NCBI RefSeq assembly: GCF_026261605.1
Contig: NZ_CP102486.1
Span: forward strand, 3,472,001-3,536,000
DNA from: Dechloromonas sp. A34
GTDB taxonomy: Bacteria; Pseudomonadota; Gammaproteobacteria; Burkholderiales; Rhodocyclaceae
Reading direction: 5' to 3'
Length of the DNA: 64,000 nucleotides
The position numbers and the translations under genes were made by a program. Positions 1 to 7,904 of this stretch are shown piece by piece (the first letter of the stretch is position 1; each line of letters starts with the position of its first letter). Under the pieces are notes generated by a model, which was not told the origin of the DNA, searched no databases, and worked only from the letters and a program-made list of their open reading frames with translations.

Positions 1-412
1 CGAGGGCGATGCCAAGCAGCTTGTCGGCCTCGTCCTTCATCTTGGAGAGGCTGGCAAAACCGAAGCGATGCACGTCGCGCAGCGTCTTCTCGACGGCGAC
101 CAGCTTGCCGACGGTGATGATCGAGCGGCCGAAACCTTCGTGGGTCAGATGGACCAGCGGCACGGCGAGCAGCTTGCATTCCTTCTCGATCAGCACGGCG
201 ATGGCGTTGTAGAAGGCCTTGACGCGGGAAATCGTTTCGTCGTCCGGATCGCCGATCAGCGGGATGGTCGCCTTGCGCTCCTTGGTCATGATGTAGGGAT
301 CGAGGATCTTTTCGACCGTCCAGCCGGTGTAGGTGCCGTAGGTGTCCAGGGCGCGCATCTGGCGAGCCATTTCCTTGACGAAGTCGGTTTCGAAGATGGG
401 ATCAGCGCTCAT
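1..412 (-). CDS. NifX-associated nitrogen fixation protein (DUF269), 3' end cut by window
   Basis: About 137 residues are visible, reading MSADPIFETDFVKEMARQMR and ending in LSKMKDEADKLLGIAL at the window edge. This matches the DUF269 family that sits after nifX in many diazotrophs. Its exact role is unknown, but it is thought to assist FeMo-cofactor handling. Family members are about 150 residues, so only the last few residues should be missing. The ATG at 412 overlaps the end of the rseC-like gene by 11 bases, which fits translational coupling. It is the last visible gene of the operon that starts at the nifN promoter. Confidence 0.85.
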   Translation of the reverse strand, partial: MSADPIFETDFVKEMARQMRALDTYGTYTGWTVEKILDPYIMTKERKATIPLIGDPDDETISRVKAFYNAIAVLIEKECKLLAVPLVHLTHEGFGRSIITVGKLVAVEKTLRDVHRFGFASLSKMKDEADKLLGIAL

Positions 413-872
413 GGTGAAACTCCTGTTGTGAAACATGTGATTGGTTTGATACGGGAATCAGTTGCGGGGCCGGCATTAGGCCGGGAATGAGGCCGATGGC
501 GACGCGGACGATGGCCAGGGCGCTAAGGAAGCCGGCGATGGCACCGAGCGCCGTGGCGCCGTCGCTGCCATCTAGCAGCGAGCCGAGCCAGGCGCCGAAG
601 ATCATGGCGAAAGCCGGGAAGAGGTAGCCGAGCACGGCAGATAAACTCAGACGGTTGGCCGGTAGAGCGATCATCACCGTGTCGCCGGCCATGATGTCGC
701 CGCTGACCGGCAGCGTGAGCAGGGTCGCCGGGCGGCCATTCGCCATCTTGCCGATGCCGCAACTGCCGCCCTGCCCGCAGGACGAGCAGCCGGCGGTTTC
801 CATGGCGACAATGGCCTGGCCACCCTCCACCCGCTGGACGATGCCGCGGTGTTCGATCATTGATGTACTCAT
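402..872 (-). CDS. rseC: RseC/MucC-family membrane protein (SoxR-reducing system type)
   Basis: The protein has an N-terminal Cys cluster (GCSSCGQGGSCG) followed by two hydrophobic segments (about residues 75-125), the layout of the RseC/MucC family. Relatives work with Rnf-type complexes, so a redox role next to the rnf/nif genes is reasonable, though this is inference. I chose the ATG at 872 because it forms an ATGA overlap with the nifX stop. An upstream in-frame start at 881 would add three residues. It lies in the nifN-nifX-rseC-DUF269 operon. Confidence 0.8.
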   Translation of the reverse strand: MSTSMIEHRGIVQRVEGGQAIVAMETAGCSSCGQGGSCGIGKMANGRPATLLTLPVSGDIMAGDTVMIALPANRLSLSAVLGYLFPAFAMIFGAWLGSLLDGSDGATALGAIAGFLSALAIVRVAIGLIPGLMPAPQLIPVSNQSHVSQQEFHHER

Positions 873-1348
873 CCCTGCCACCCTTCCTCTTCCATGTTGG
901 CGAAACGGTCCTCGGCCTTGGCCTTGGTCTGCGCCGCGATCGCCCGGTCGATCCAGGCGACGCCGCCGTCGGTCATGGCTTTCGAGATTTCGGCGAGCAG
1001 ATCGTCGACGGCATCGACCTCGTTGATGCGGATCGGCTGGATGCCCTTGGCCATCAGCTTCTTGATCGCCGAGGCGCCGATCGCCATGACATAGACGGCG
1101 GCACAGCCTTCGAGGAAATCGACCTTGGCGATCAGCTTGTCCTCGTTGCCATCCATGGCCTCTTCGGCGAACTCTCCAACACCGACCAGGGTCGCCTTGT
1201 CCGGCGTCACTTCGTAGATGGCGAAGCCCTCGGCGGCGCCGAAGTGCTGATTGACGCGCAGGCGGTCGGTGGAAGCGAAGGCAACCTTGATCACGGCAGC
1301 GGGCTCCTGCTTAATGGACCAGACCAACTGCAGACGACGAGATGACAT
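869..1348 (-). CDS. nifX: NifX, FeMo-cofactor precursor carrier
   Basis: NifX binds NifB-co and VK-cluster intermediates while FeMo-co is assembled on NifEN. The protein shows the family core ([19 protein letters not shown], then [14 protein letters not shown]) and the C-terminal EEGW ending. The start is uncertain. The ATG at 1348 gives 159 residues, close to the Azotobacter NifX length, and overlaps the nifN 3' end by 38 bases. An in-frame ATG at 1405 (MNPNPID...) would give 178 residues and has a weak GGGG upstream. Neither has a strong ribosome-binding site, so translation is probably coupled to nifN. Confidence 0.9.
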   Translation of the reverse strand: MSSRRLQLVWSIKQEPAAVIKVAFASTDRLRVNQHFGAAEGFAIYEVTPDKATLVGVGEFAEEAMDGNEDKLIAKVDFLEGCAAVYVMAIGASAIKKLMAKGIQPIRINEVDAVDDLLAEISKAMTDGGVAWIDRAIAAQTKAKAEDRFANMEEEGWQG

Positions 1349-2708
1349 GTTGTTCACCGGGGCGAGTGTCTGCCCAGTAGCTTGATCGATAGGGTTCGGG
1401 TTCATGGTGTTGCCCCAGCATCAGGTTGGCGAGATCGAAAAGGGCTTGCCGCGTGCCGCGGTAGCCCACCCAGGTGCGGGCATAACCGCCCACGTGGTCG
1501 TACTGCGGAAAGCCGGCGCGCAGCAGCGGCAGGCCGAGACGGTGCGCCGTGTCGACGGCGTGGGAATTGGCGATGACCAGTTGGGCACCGGCCGCCCGCG
1601 CCTCTTTTTCCATGTCCTCGAGATCGCCGACGATGACCTTCTCGATCGGCAGCGTCGCCAGGCTTTCGTGCTTGGCTGGACTGACCGCGCTGACGATCTC
1701 GGCGCCCATGCTGGTCAGGAAACGGACTTGCATGCCGAGCAGGTCGGGATCAGCGGCCAGCGCGATGCGGGCGAAGCCGATCATGAAATGGCTGTCGACC
1801 ATGGCGTCCTGCAACTGGGCGCGGTGACGTTCGATCTTTTCCGGTACCGGCTTGGCGGAAATCTCGGCCAGGGCCTGGGTGAAGGCGTCGCAGTCGTCGA
1901 GGCCCATGAGGCCGTCGAAACGGTAGTCGGGCACGCCGGTGCGCGCTTTCAGAATATTGGCCGCCTTGGCCAGCGAGGGGCCGACGACCAGCGTCGCAAC
2001 CGACTCGCCCATGCTTTCGATTTCGACGCGCGGCGTGCCGCCGATGGTCAGCGAAGATGTCTCGGCCTCGACCAGGTGGCCGTCCAGCGAATCGCCGATG
2101 TCGGGCACGACGACCGGGCGCAGGCCGAAAGCCTCGATCCAGTCCTTGATCGCCTCGATGTCGCCCGGCGTCAGCATCGCCGAGGCCAGCACATTGACCT
2201 GCTTCGGCCGCTTGCCGACGCAGGCGCTTTCCGGCACCAGCGTCTGGATCAGCGACTCGATGGCCAGGGCGTAGCCGCTTTCCAGACAGCCGACGTAATC
2301 CGGCGTATTGACCGGGACCACGGCGACATGCTCGAACTCGGGATGGGCGGCGCGGAATTCCTTGACCGCGCGCAGGATGTCGGTGCCCTGCGTTTCCGAG
2401 AGCCCGGTGGTGACCAGGCCGATGATCTCCGGCTTGCTCTTGTCGGACAGCGTGCGCAGCGCCTCGATGATGTTCTCGTCGGCGCCCATGATGGTCGATA
2501 CCTGATCCATGGCCGTCGTCTGCAGCGGGATCGGCTCGCGGAAATGGCGCACGAAGAAGACCTTGCCGAAGGCCGTGCAGCCCTGCGAGCCGTGCATCAG
2601 CGGCAGGCTGCGGTTGAGGCCGAGAAAGGCCAGCGAGGCGCCAATCGGCTGGCTGACCTTCAGCGGATTGACCGCCAGCGCCTTCTTGGATTGGATGATT
2701 TCAGCCAT
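1311..2708 (-). CDS. nifN: NifN, nitrogenase FeMo-co scaffold subunit
   Basis: NifN pairs with NifE as the scaffold on which the FeMo-cofactor is built. The sequence has the NifK-like fold, with the N-terminal [18 protein letters not shown] cluster-binding region and the [12 protein letters not shown] stretch. I start at the ATG at 2708 (MAEIIQSKK). A longer frame from 2759 would run back through the -24/-12 promoter, so it cannot be the native start. Length is 465 residues, normal for NifN. Unlike most diazotrophs, nifE does not lie directly upstream: four small genes intervene and nifN has its own promoter and NifA site. Confidence 0.95.
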   Translation of the reverse strand: MAEIIQSKKALAVNPLKVSQPIGASLAFLGLNRSLPLMHGSQGCTAFGKVFFVRHFREPIPLQTTAMDQVSTIMGADENIIEALRTLSDKSKPEIIGLVTTGLSETQGTDILRAVKEFRAAHPEFEHVAVVPVNTPDYVGCLESGYALAIESLIQTLVPESACVGKRPKQVNVLASAMLTPGDIEAIKDWIEAFGLRPVVVPDIGDSLDGHLVEAETSSLTIGGTPRVEIESMGESVATLVVGPSLAKAANILKARTGVPDYRFDGLMGLDDCDAFTQALAEISAKPVPEKIERHRAQLQDAMVDSHFMIGFARIALAADPDLLGMQVRFLTSMGAEIVSAVSPAKHESLATLPIEKVIVGDLEDMEKEARAAGAQLVIANSHAVDTAHRLGLPLLRAGFPQYDHVGGYARTWVGYRGTRQALFDLANLMLGQHHEPEPYRSSYWADTRPGEQHVISSSAVGLVH

Positions 2709-2742
2709 TTGGACATCGCCCCGTTGAGATTGGGTATCTCTT

Positions 2743-2759
2743 AGCAAGGAGCGCGCCAA
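2743..2759 (-). promoter_or_regulatory. Sigma54 (-24/-12) promoter of nifN
   Basis: On the minus strand the sequence is TTGGCGCGCTCCTTGCT. The GG and GC dinucleotides are separated by exactly 10 bases as RpoN promoters require. The predicted start of transcription is near 2732, about 24 bases before the nifN ATG. Confidence 0.85.
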
Positions 2760-2802
2760 TAAACTACTTATTTAAAAACAATGGCTTGTAATAATTATCC
2801 GA

Positions 2803-2818
2803 TGTAGGAAACGCAACA
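2803..2818. promoter_or_regulatory. NifA upstream activator site (TGT-N10-ACA) for nifN
   Basis: TGT AGGAAACGCA ACA matches the NifA consensus. Its centre is about 78 bases upstream of the predicted nifN transcription start. This is the same distance as at nifE and at the ferredoxin operon. Confidence 0.8.
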
Positions 2819-2873
2819 AATACGTTTCAAAGACGCCGCAGCCGGCGATCAGGATATTTCTGAACCCGGGTGC

Positions 2874-3035
2874 TTACGCCCGGCGGTCGACATCGAGCCG
2901 CGTCTTCTGTCGCCGGTCATGGTGCGAAGGATCGCGCAGTTTGTGCCCACCGATGATCAGTACGGGCACCATCAACAACAGCAGAAAGATGACGGCGCCG
3001 AGTAACAGACGGTTATCGAGGATGGCATCGAGCAC
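2874..3035 (-). CDS. Small single-pass membrane protein, unknown
   Basis: I place the start at a GTG at 3035 because AGGAG lies 7 bases upstream; no good ATG fits. The product is 53 residues: a short N-terminus (LDAILDNR), one hydrophobic helix (LLLGAVIFLLLLMVPVLIIGG) and a basic tail rich in Arg, Lys, Asp and His. I do not recognise a family. It is the last of four small genes between nifE and nifN. It ends just before the nifN promoter region. Confidence 0.5.
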   Translation of the reverse strand: MLDAILDNRLLLGAVIFLLLLMVPVLIIGGHKLRDPSHHDRRQKTRLDVDRRA

Positions 3036-3134
3036 GGGTTTCTCCTGTCGTCCGAGGACTGTTGCCAACGGCCGTTGGACAGGAGGCGGAGGCATTCGGT
3101 TCTGCCCCCATCAGCGTTGGCCGCGTAGACCTTC

Positions 3135-3506
3135 TCAATGGCCCTTGGGCTCGGCGAGGCGATGAAAGGCTTCGTGTACGTCGAAAAATGCAGCATCAAT
3201 GTCCGTCGGGCTCGCCTGGCATTGCTTCTTCAGGGCAGCCATGGCCTGCAGCAGCGACTTCGGATCGCCGCTGCGGATGTCGCCAGCCAGACGTTCCAGT
3301 TCGTTCGTTTTAGCGCAGACGTTCTGCGAGCGCTCCTTGCCTGGCCGGGCGTGCCACAGCGGGGCGAGCACAGCATGCAAGGCATCGACATCCTTGGCAA
3401 AAGCGTGGTGGTGCCGATGATTGTCGTGCTGTTCGGCGGCGAGCGCACCGCCTGCCAACAGTGCGGCAACGATCAGGGAGATCGAGTTCGTGATTTTCCG
3501 GGGCAT
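3135..3506 (-). CDS. Periplasmic His-rich small protein, unknown
   Basis: The product is 123 residues with a clear signal peptide (MPRKITNSISLIVAALLAGGALA), then a His-rich stretch HDNHRHHHAF right after the predicted cleavage site. The rest is helical, with two Cys (NVCAKTN and KKQCQASP). A ribosome-binding site AAGGAA precedes the ATG. The His cluster could bind metal ions, which is inference only. It is one of four non-nif genes between nifE and nifN, in the same orientation. Confidence 0.65.
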   Translation of the reverse strand: MPRKITNSISLIVAALLAGGALAAEQHDNHRHHHAFAKDVDALHAVLAPLWHARPGKERSQNVCAKTNELERLAGDIRSGDPKSLLQAMAALKKQCQASPTDIDAAFFDVHEAFHRLAEPKGH

Positions 3507-3570
3507 TTGAGTTCCTTGTCGTTAGCGTGTCTCCTGATCGGTCGGAGACTTCAGGCCGCCATTCTAGTGG

Positions 3571-4089
3571 CTATTTTTTTGCCGATGCCAGGTAGGCCGA
3601 ACGGATGCTTTCCATCCGCTGCCGGTTAACCCCGAAATCCTCACGCCCGAGGCGGCTGGCACTACGCACCTCGATCACCCCGGCCGCCGGATTGACCCAG
3701 AATTCGAGGTCATCGACAAAGCGCAGCCATGGCGTCCGGGCCTCGGCGTAGAGGTAATCGGGCTGCTGCCTGACCAGACTGATCCCGGGCATCGTCGACA
3801 GAACCTTGACCAAGGCCTGCATCGAGGCCGTTGCGTTGCCATCGAGGAATTCCAGTGGAGCGATCTGCGCGTAGTCAAGCTGCGGGTGCGCGGGGTAAAG
3901 CATGGCCTGACTGCTGACGCTGTTGCGCGAGTTCGCCGGCGCCTTCAGGCGGCCTCCGCTCACGCCGAGATCGTTCGGCGACCGCCCGGCGAATAAGCCG
4001 ACCTGGGCGCCGACCAGGGCGATCGCGATCAGGCCGAGAACGGCATAGATGATGATCTTGATGAGACCAGCAATATTTATATTACTCAC
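3571..4089 (-). CDS. DUF1499 domain protein with N-terminal membrane anchor
   Basis: One transmembrane helix (about residues 8-34) is followed by a DUF1499 domain. Its hallmark is visible: PWLRFVDDLEFWV, then IEVRSASRLGREDFGVNRQRME. The biochemical role of DUF1499 is not known. The protein is 172 residues, complete, and lies in the patch of small genes that separates nifE from nifN. It may be transcribed from the nifE promoter by read-through, which is untested. Confidence 0.8.
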   Translation of the reverse strand: MSNINIAGLIKIIIYAVLGLIAIALVGAQVGLFAGRSPNDLGVSGGRLKAPANSRNSVSSQAMLYPAHPQLDYAQIAPLEFLDGNATASMQALVKVLSTMPGISLVRQQPDYLYAEARTPWLRFVDDLEFWVNPAAGVIEVRSASRLGREDFGVNRQRMESIRSAYLASAKK

Positions 4090-4157
4090 TCAGTGGGTGC
4101 TCGCGGTGAATGCCTGGTCATGCACCTGCCCGGGAGGTAGCGGCAACAGCCCGGCGA

Positions 4158-4460
4158 CTAATGACGATGCCGCCAATGCCGATGCCCGCCCCGGTGATGA
4201 CCACGGTCATAACCGTAATAATAGCCTGCTGAGCGGTACGGACGGACGAAGGGCGGCGGTGCGTAAACCACCGGCGGCGGTGCGTAGTAGGCCGGCGGCC
4301 CGTAGCGGACGGGTGGCGCGTAGTAGACGGGTGGCGGCGCAACGTAGGCCGGGTAGCCGAACTGGACGTTCACGCCGACGCGCGGCTCGTGGGCATGGGC
4401 ACCGGAAACCAGGCCGGCGGAGAGCACCAGGCCAAGCAGAGCGATGCGAAGAGTTTTCAT
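4158..4460 (-). CDS. Secreted Pro/Tyr-rich low-complexity protein with His-rich C-terminus
   Basis: A signal peptide (MKTLRIALLGLVLSAGLVSGAHA) precedes a body made of YAPPPV/YGPPAY-type repeats, and the C-terminus is HHRGGHRHWRHRH. The start at 4460 is chosen because the signal peptide begins there; a longer frame from 4550 adds an unlikely leader. Similar short PY-rich exported proteins are common in betaproteobacteria and have no assigned function. The His tail suggests metal binding but nothing proves it. It follows nifE by about 165 bases. Confidence 0.7.
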   Translation of the reverse strand: MKTLRIALLGLVLSAGLVSGAHAHEPRVGVNVQFGYPAYVAPPPVYYAPPVRYGPPAYYAPPPVVYAPPPFVRPYRSAGYYYGYDRGHHRGGHRHWRHRH

Positions 4461-4624
4461 GACTGCCTCCTTGACGATAAACCCAACCCAGGCGGATTGC
4501 GTATACCGATAAGAACGCATGAAGCGGCAGCAGGTTTCGCCCTGAAACATATCGAAACAAAACGCCGGCGCCAGCGCGCCTCTACCCTGCCCCTTGCATC
4601 AAGACTAAAACGTGCCCGCCAAGA

Positions 4625-6025
4625 TCACGCCGTCAGCACGGCCCCCGAAATCGCCGCGGTCGCCCACGGCGCCGGCTTCCTGACTGCCGCCCAGACCGGG
4701 CTTTCCATCGACAGGGCGAGCTGGCGTGCCAGTTCGACCATGCCGCTGTAACCTGCATAGCCGAATTCGCGTTCCTGGTTGATGTCGAGGAAGGGAATCC
4801 GTGCCTTGAGCGCCGTGTAGAGATTGCGCCCGCCGGCGATCAGGATGTCGGCCTTGTACTCGTGATAGGTCGACAACAGTGCCTTCGGGCTGCCGTCGTC
4901 GATCATCTTGGTGTCCTCGCCCATCAGTTCGCGGATACGCGCCTTGTCTTCCTCGGTCGACTTCTTGGTGCCGGTGGCAACCACCTTCATGCCCAGATCC
5001 TGCAGCGCCGAGACAATGGACCACGACTTGACGCCACCGGTGTAGAGCAGCACGCGCTTGTCCTTGAGGCGAAGGCGCCAGGCATCAAGCTCTGCATTCG
5101 ACTTGGCCTCCTCGCGGGCGATCACCACCTCGGTGCGCGCCATCAGGTCCGGATCGCCGATCAGTTTGGCGAAATCGCGCAGCGCATTGGAAACGTCGGC
5201 GACGCCGTAGAAGCTGCCTTCGAAGAACGGGATACCGAAATCATCCTGCATCTTGCGCGCCACGTTGAGCAGCGCCTTGGCGCAAACCACCATGTTCACC
5301 TTGGCGCGGTGCATGGTCTGCACTTCGTGGAAACGCGAGTCGCCGGACAGCGTGCACAGGATGCGCAGGCCGAGTTCATCGAACAGCGGCGCAACATTCC
5401 AGAATTCGCCGGCGATGTTGTATTCGCCGATCAGATTGACATCGTAGGTCGGCAGACCGTCGGCGCGCGGTGTCGCGGGTGCCGGTTCGGCGGTGCCGAT
5501 GACGTGCTTGAACATCGCCTCGCCGGCCAGCCGGTTGCCGAGATTCTTGGTGCCGTAGAAGCCGGCGGCATCGACCGGCACTACCGGCACACCCCAGCGT
5601 TGGGCAGCGTCCCGGCAGACCGCTTCGATGTCGTCGCCGATCAGCGCGGTGACGCAGGTGTTGTAAATGAAGACTGCCTTCGGCGCATAGCTGTCGATGG
5701 CCTGCTTGATCGCATGGAACAGTCGCTTTTCGCTGCGCCCCATGACGACATCGGTTTCCGAGAGGTCGGTGGTCATGCCGATCTTGTACAGCGTGACGCC
5801 GGACGAGCGCGTGCCGCGATTGTCCCAGGAGGAACCGGCACAGGCGATCGGGCCGTGCACGATGTGTGCGACATCGGCAATCGGCAGCAAGGCGATCTGC
5901 GCGCCGTCAAAAGAGCAGCCGCCGGCGGTCGCCCCCGGCTTGGGCTTGGCGCACCCGGATTTTTCCTTGGTATTGTGGCTACAGGCCGGCTCGTCGAGCA
6001 GAGCCTGGATTTCGCTGGCTTTCAT
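4625..6025 (-). CDS. nifE: NifE, nitrogenase FeMo-co scaffold subunit
   Basis: NifE is the NifD-like half of the NifEN scaffold. The sequence shows the N-terminal Cys region ([17 protein letters not shown]), the P-cluster-like [20 protein letters not shown] segment and the [17 protein letters not shown] motif. The length of 466 residues is usual. The ATG at 6025 has GGAG 8 bases upstream and lies about 20 bases after the predicted sigma54 transcription start. nifN is not the next gene, which is unusual. Confidence 0.96.
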   Translation of the reverse strand: MKASEIQALLDEPACSHNTKEKSGCAKPKPGATAGGCSFDGAQIALLPIADVAHIVHGPIACAGSSWDNRGTRSSGVTLYKIGMTTDLSETDVVMGRSEKRLFHAIKQAIDSYAPKAVFIYNTCVTALIGDDIEAVCRDAAQRWGVPVVPVDAAGFYGTKNLGNRLAGEAMFKHVIGTAEPAPATPRADGLPTYDVNLIGEYNIAGEFWNVAPLFDELGLRILCTLSGDSRFHEVQTMHRAKVNMVVCAKALLNVARKMQDDFGIPFFEGSFYGVADVSNALRDFAKLIGDPDLMARTEVVIAREEAKSNAELDAWRLRLKDKRVLLYTGGVKSWSIVSALQDLGMKVVATGTKKSTEEDKARIRELMGEDTKMIDDGSPKALLSTYHEYKADILIAGGRNLYTALKARIPFLDINQEREFGYAGYSGMVELARQLALSMESPVWAAVRKPAPWATAAISGAVLTA

Positions 6026-6054
6026 GCTGTTCTCCAGAGGTCTGGGTAACAGAT

Positions 6055-6070
6055 AGCAAGACGGGTGCCA
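6055..6070 (-). promoter_or_regulatory. Sigma54 (-24/-12) promoter of nifE
   Basis: The minus-strand sequence TGGCACCCGTCTTGCT matches the RpoN consensus closely, with 10 bases between GG and GC. Predicted transcription starts near 6044. Confidence 0.9.
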
Positions 6071-6112
6071 TATCTAACAATATGTTTTATAAGCACTAAT
6101 TTTTTATAACCT

Positions 6113-6128
6113 TGTCGCCAATGCGACA
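6113..6128. promoter_or_regulatory. NifA upstream activator site for nifE
   Basis: TGT CGCCAATGCG ACA is a perfect TGT-N10-ACA and lies in an extended palindrome (CTTGTCGC / GCGACAAG). It is centred about 76 bases upstream of the predicted nifE start. It also lies upstream of the divergent uspA gene, but I see no good -24/-12 element for uspA. Confidence 0.85.
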
Positions 6129-6259
6129 AGGCGATGGCTCTGCGACAAATCTCGAGGTGTGGTGCCGCCGTTTCGATCGGCCTACCGCAAGCCCCGGCCA
6201 GGCACTACAGTGAAAGAGGGGATTGCTCCCCGCTTGCCCATCATCGCAAGGAGGCTGAA

Positions 6260-6688
6260 ATGTGCAACATACTGCTACCGGTCGATGGTTCCCGCCATGC
6301 CTTTGCCGCGGCGCTCTACGTGATCGAATTCGCCAAACGGCACGGCGCGCTGGAAGTGCATGTCATCAACATCGAGCCGGAGTCGGCGCAATGGCCGCAC
6401 CGCAGTCAGGAGCCCACGGCCGACCTGGACCAGCTGACGGCGCGGGCACACATTGCGATGAAGGCGGTGCTGCATGCCTTCAACGAGGCCGGCATCCGCC
6501 ACCAGGCACACGTCAGACAGGGCGATGTGGCGGAGACCATTGTCGCCCTGGCCGGGGAATTGGGCTGCGATACGATCGTGATGGGTACCCGCGGCCTGGG
6601 CGGCCTGGCCGCCGTGACCCTGGGTTCGGTAACGCGCAAAGTCCTGCTCCTGGCCACACTACCGGTGATCTGCGTCAAGGCCAATTAG
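6260..6688 (+). CDS. Universal stress protein (UspA family)
   Basis: A single Usp domain of 142 residues begins CNILLPVDGS. It ends with the nucleotide-binding signature GTRGLGGLAAVTLGSVTRKVLLLATLPVICVK (G-2x-G-9x-G(S/T) pattern). The ATG at 6260 is chosen because AAGGAGG precedes it. It is divergent from nifE, and the shared intergenic region holds the nifE NifA site. Its target in the cell cannot be told from sequence. Confidence 0.88.
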   Translation: MCNILLPVDGSRHAFAAALYVIEFAKRHGALEVHVINIEPESAQWPHRSQEPTADLDQLTARAHIAMKAVLHAFNEAGIRHQAHVRQGDVAETIVALAGELGCDTIVMGTRGLGGLAAVTLGSVTRKVLLLATLPVICVKAN

Positions 6689-6711
6689 CCCCCCGGCTCA
6701 CCGCGCCAGCC

Positions 6712-7725
6712 CTAAAGCACCAGCTGATCGCGCAGCTTGGCCAGCGACTTCGGCCCCATACCCTTGGCGCGGCACAGGTCATCGAGCGAAGCGTAGGGAC
6801 GACCGGCGATGATCGCTTTCGCCACGGCGGCACTGAGACCTTTGACGGCAAGCAGTTCGGCCTCGCTGGCCGAATTCACTGCCGTTCCCTTGGCGGCTGG
6901 CACCTTGCCGGCCTTGCTCGGTGCTTTGACAGCCTTGGCTGCCGGCTTGACGGCTGCCTTGGTCGCCGGCTGTTTGGCCGTTGGTGCGGGCTGGGCGACG
7001 ACCGGCGCGTCCAGCACCAGATTACAGAAATCGCGCGTCACGTAACCGCCCGCGCCCCACTCGCGCAACATCACGGTCAGCACGCCGGGGCCTTCGGGGA
7101 CAGCGGCCGGCACCACGAAATGGCAGGCAGACCAGGCGTTGCCGCCGCCCAGCACACCGAGGATCACGCTGGCCACCGGGATGCCCTGCCAGCTGCCGCC
7201 GGCATACGGCGCGGTCAGCGCCCAGACTTCGAGAGCCAGGGTACCGCTCAGGTTATCGTCGGCCCGCGGATTGTCGATGCTATCGACGCTCAGCGTCGCC
7301 ATGCCATCGGCCAGGGCGCAGGTCACGTTACCGGACAGGCGCGGCTGGACGAAGCTCTCGGCCACCGGGTAAATCGCCAGATCGGCCACCACCGGCAAGC
7401 CGTCGGCACCCCAGCCGACGAGCGCCAGCGCCATGTTCTGTTCGGCCGATCCTGCCGGCGGCATCGCCGCCACGGTCGCCACGACATGCTGCCCGCCGGC
7501 CGCTGGATAGACCGCCACTTCGGCAACCTTGACGCCAGTCAGCTGCTTTCCGTGGAAAGCCTCGGCGCTACTCCACAATTGCAGTGCCCAGTGCGTTGCC
7601 GCCCCCAGTGCCGCGTCGGAAAAGTTCAGTTCGGCGTTGATCTGGACGGAGTCGCCGTCAAAGCGGTAACCATGCGTCGCGCCGATGCGCGCCAGGACAT
7701 TTCCGGAAATTTCTGCTGTCATCAT
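6712..7725 (-). CDS. Protein with C-terminal helix-hairpin-helix domain, unknown
   Basis: The N-terminal two thirds (about residues 1-240) looks like a beta-rich domain that I do not recognise. It is followed by an Ala/Lys/Pro linker (repeated APxxK and KAAVKPAAK) and a ComEA-type helix-hairpin-helix (VNSASEAELLAVKGLSAAVAKAIIAGRPY ... AKGMGPKSLAKLRDQL). The HhH suggests contact with DNA or another protein. The basic low-complexity linker would suit DNA binding. No signal peptide is evident. The start is the first of two adjacent ATG codons (7725 and 7722). Confidence 0.6.
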   Translation of the reverse strand: MMTAEISGNVLARIGATHGYRFDGDSVQINAELNFSDAALGAATHWALQLWSSAEAFHGKQLTGVKVAEVAVYPAAGGQHVVATVAAMPPAGSAEQNMALALVGWGADGLPVVADLAIYPVAESFVQPRLSGNVTCALADGMATLSVDSIDNPRADDNLSGTLALEVWALTAPYAGGSWQGIPVASVILGVLGGGNAWSACHFVVPAAVPEGPGVLTVMLREWGAGGYVTRDFCNLVLDAPVVAQPAPTAKQPATKAAVKPAAKAVKAPSKAGKVPAAKGTAVNSASEAELLAVKGLSAAVAKAIIAGRPYASLDDLCRAKGMGPKSLAKLRDQLVL

Positions 7726-7856
7726 CAGGCCTGTTTTCAGTGTCGAACGGCCGCGCATTATAGGATCTGATTTCCGTTCCTTATCATCGGCTTAGGAAAT
7801 ATTTTCAGGGCACCGTCATGGTGCATTTCCAGCCAGGAACTTTGTCGCAAAGACCA

Positions 7857-7884
7857 CAAAAAAGGGGCTCCGTGGAGCCCCTTG
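7857..7884 (-). terminator. Rho-independent terminator of the antiporter gene
   Basis: On the minus strand a GGGGCTCC/GGAGCCCC stem with a two-base loop is followed by TTTTTTG. It lies about 20 bases after the antiporter stop codon. Confidence 0.85.
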
Positions 7885-7904
7885 CTTTACCGGTAAGCGA
7901 AAGC

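Noticed and set aside
1404..2744. Long plus-strand reading frame of 446 codons opposite nifN
   Set aside because: It is antisense to a clear nifN in GC-rich DNA, has His/Gln/Asp-rich composition typical of shadow frames and matches no family.
4862..6049. Long plus-strand frame of 395 codons opposite nifE
   Set aside because: It is antisense to nifE and has the same shadow-like composition. No ribosome-binding site or domain supports it.
6134..6259. Extended N-terminus for the universal stress protein
   Set aside because: The strong AAGGAGG site and the family start (MCNILLPVDGS) place translation at 6260. The extra codons lie in the promoter region.
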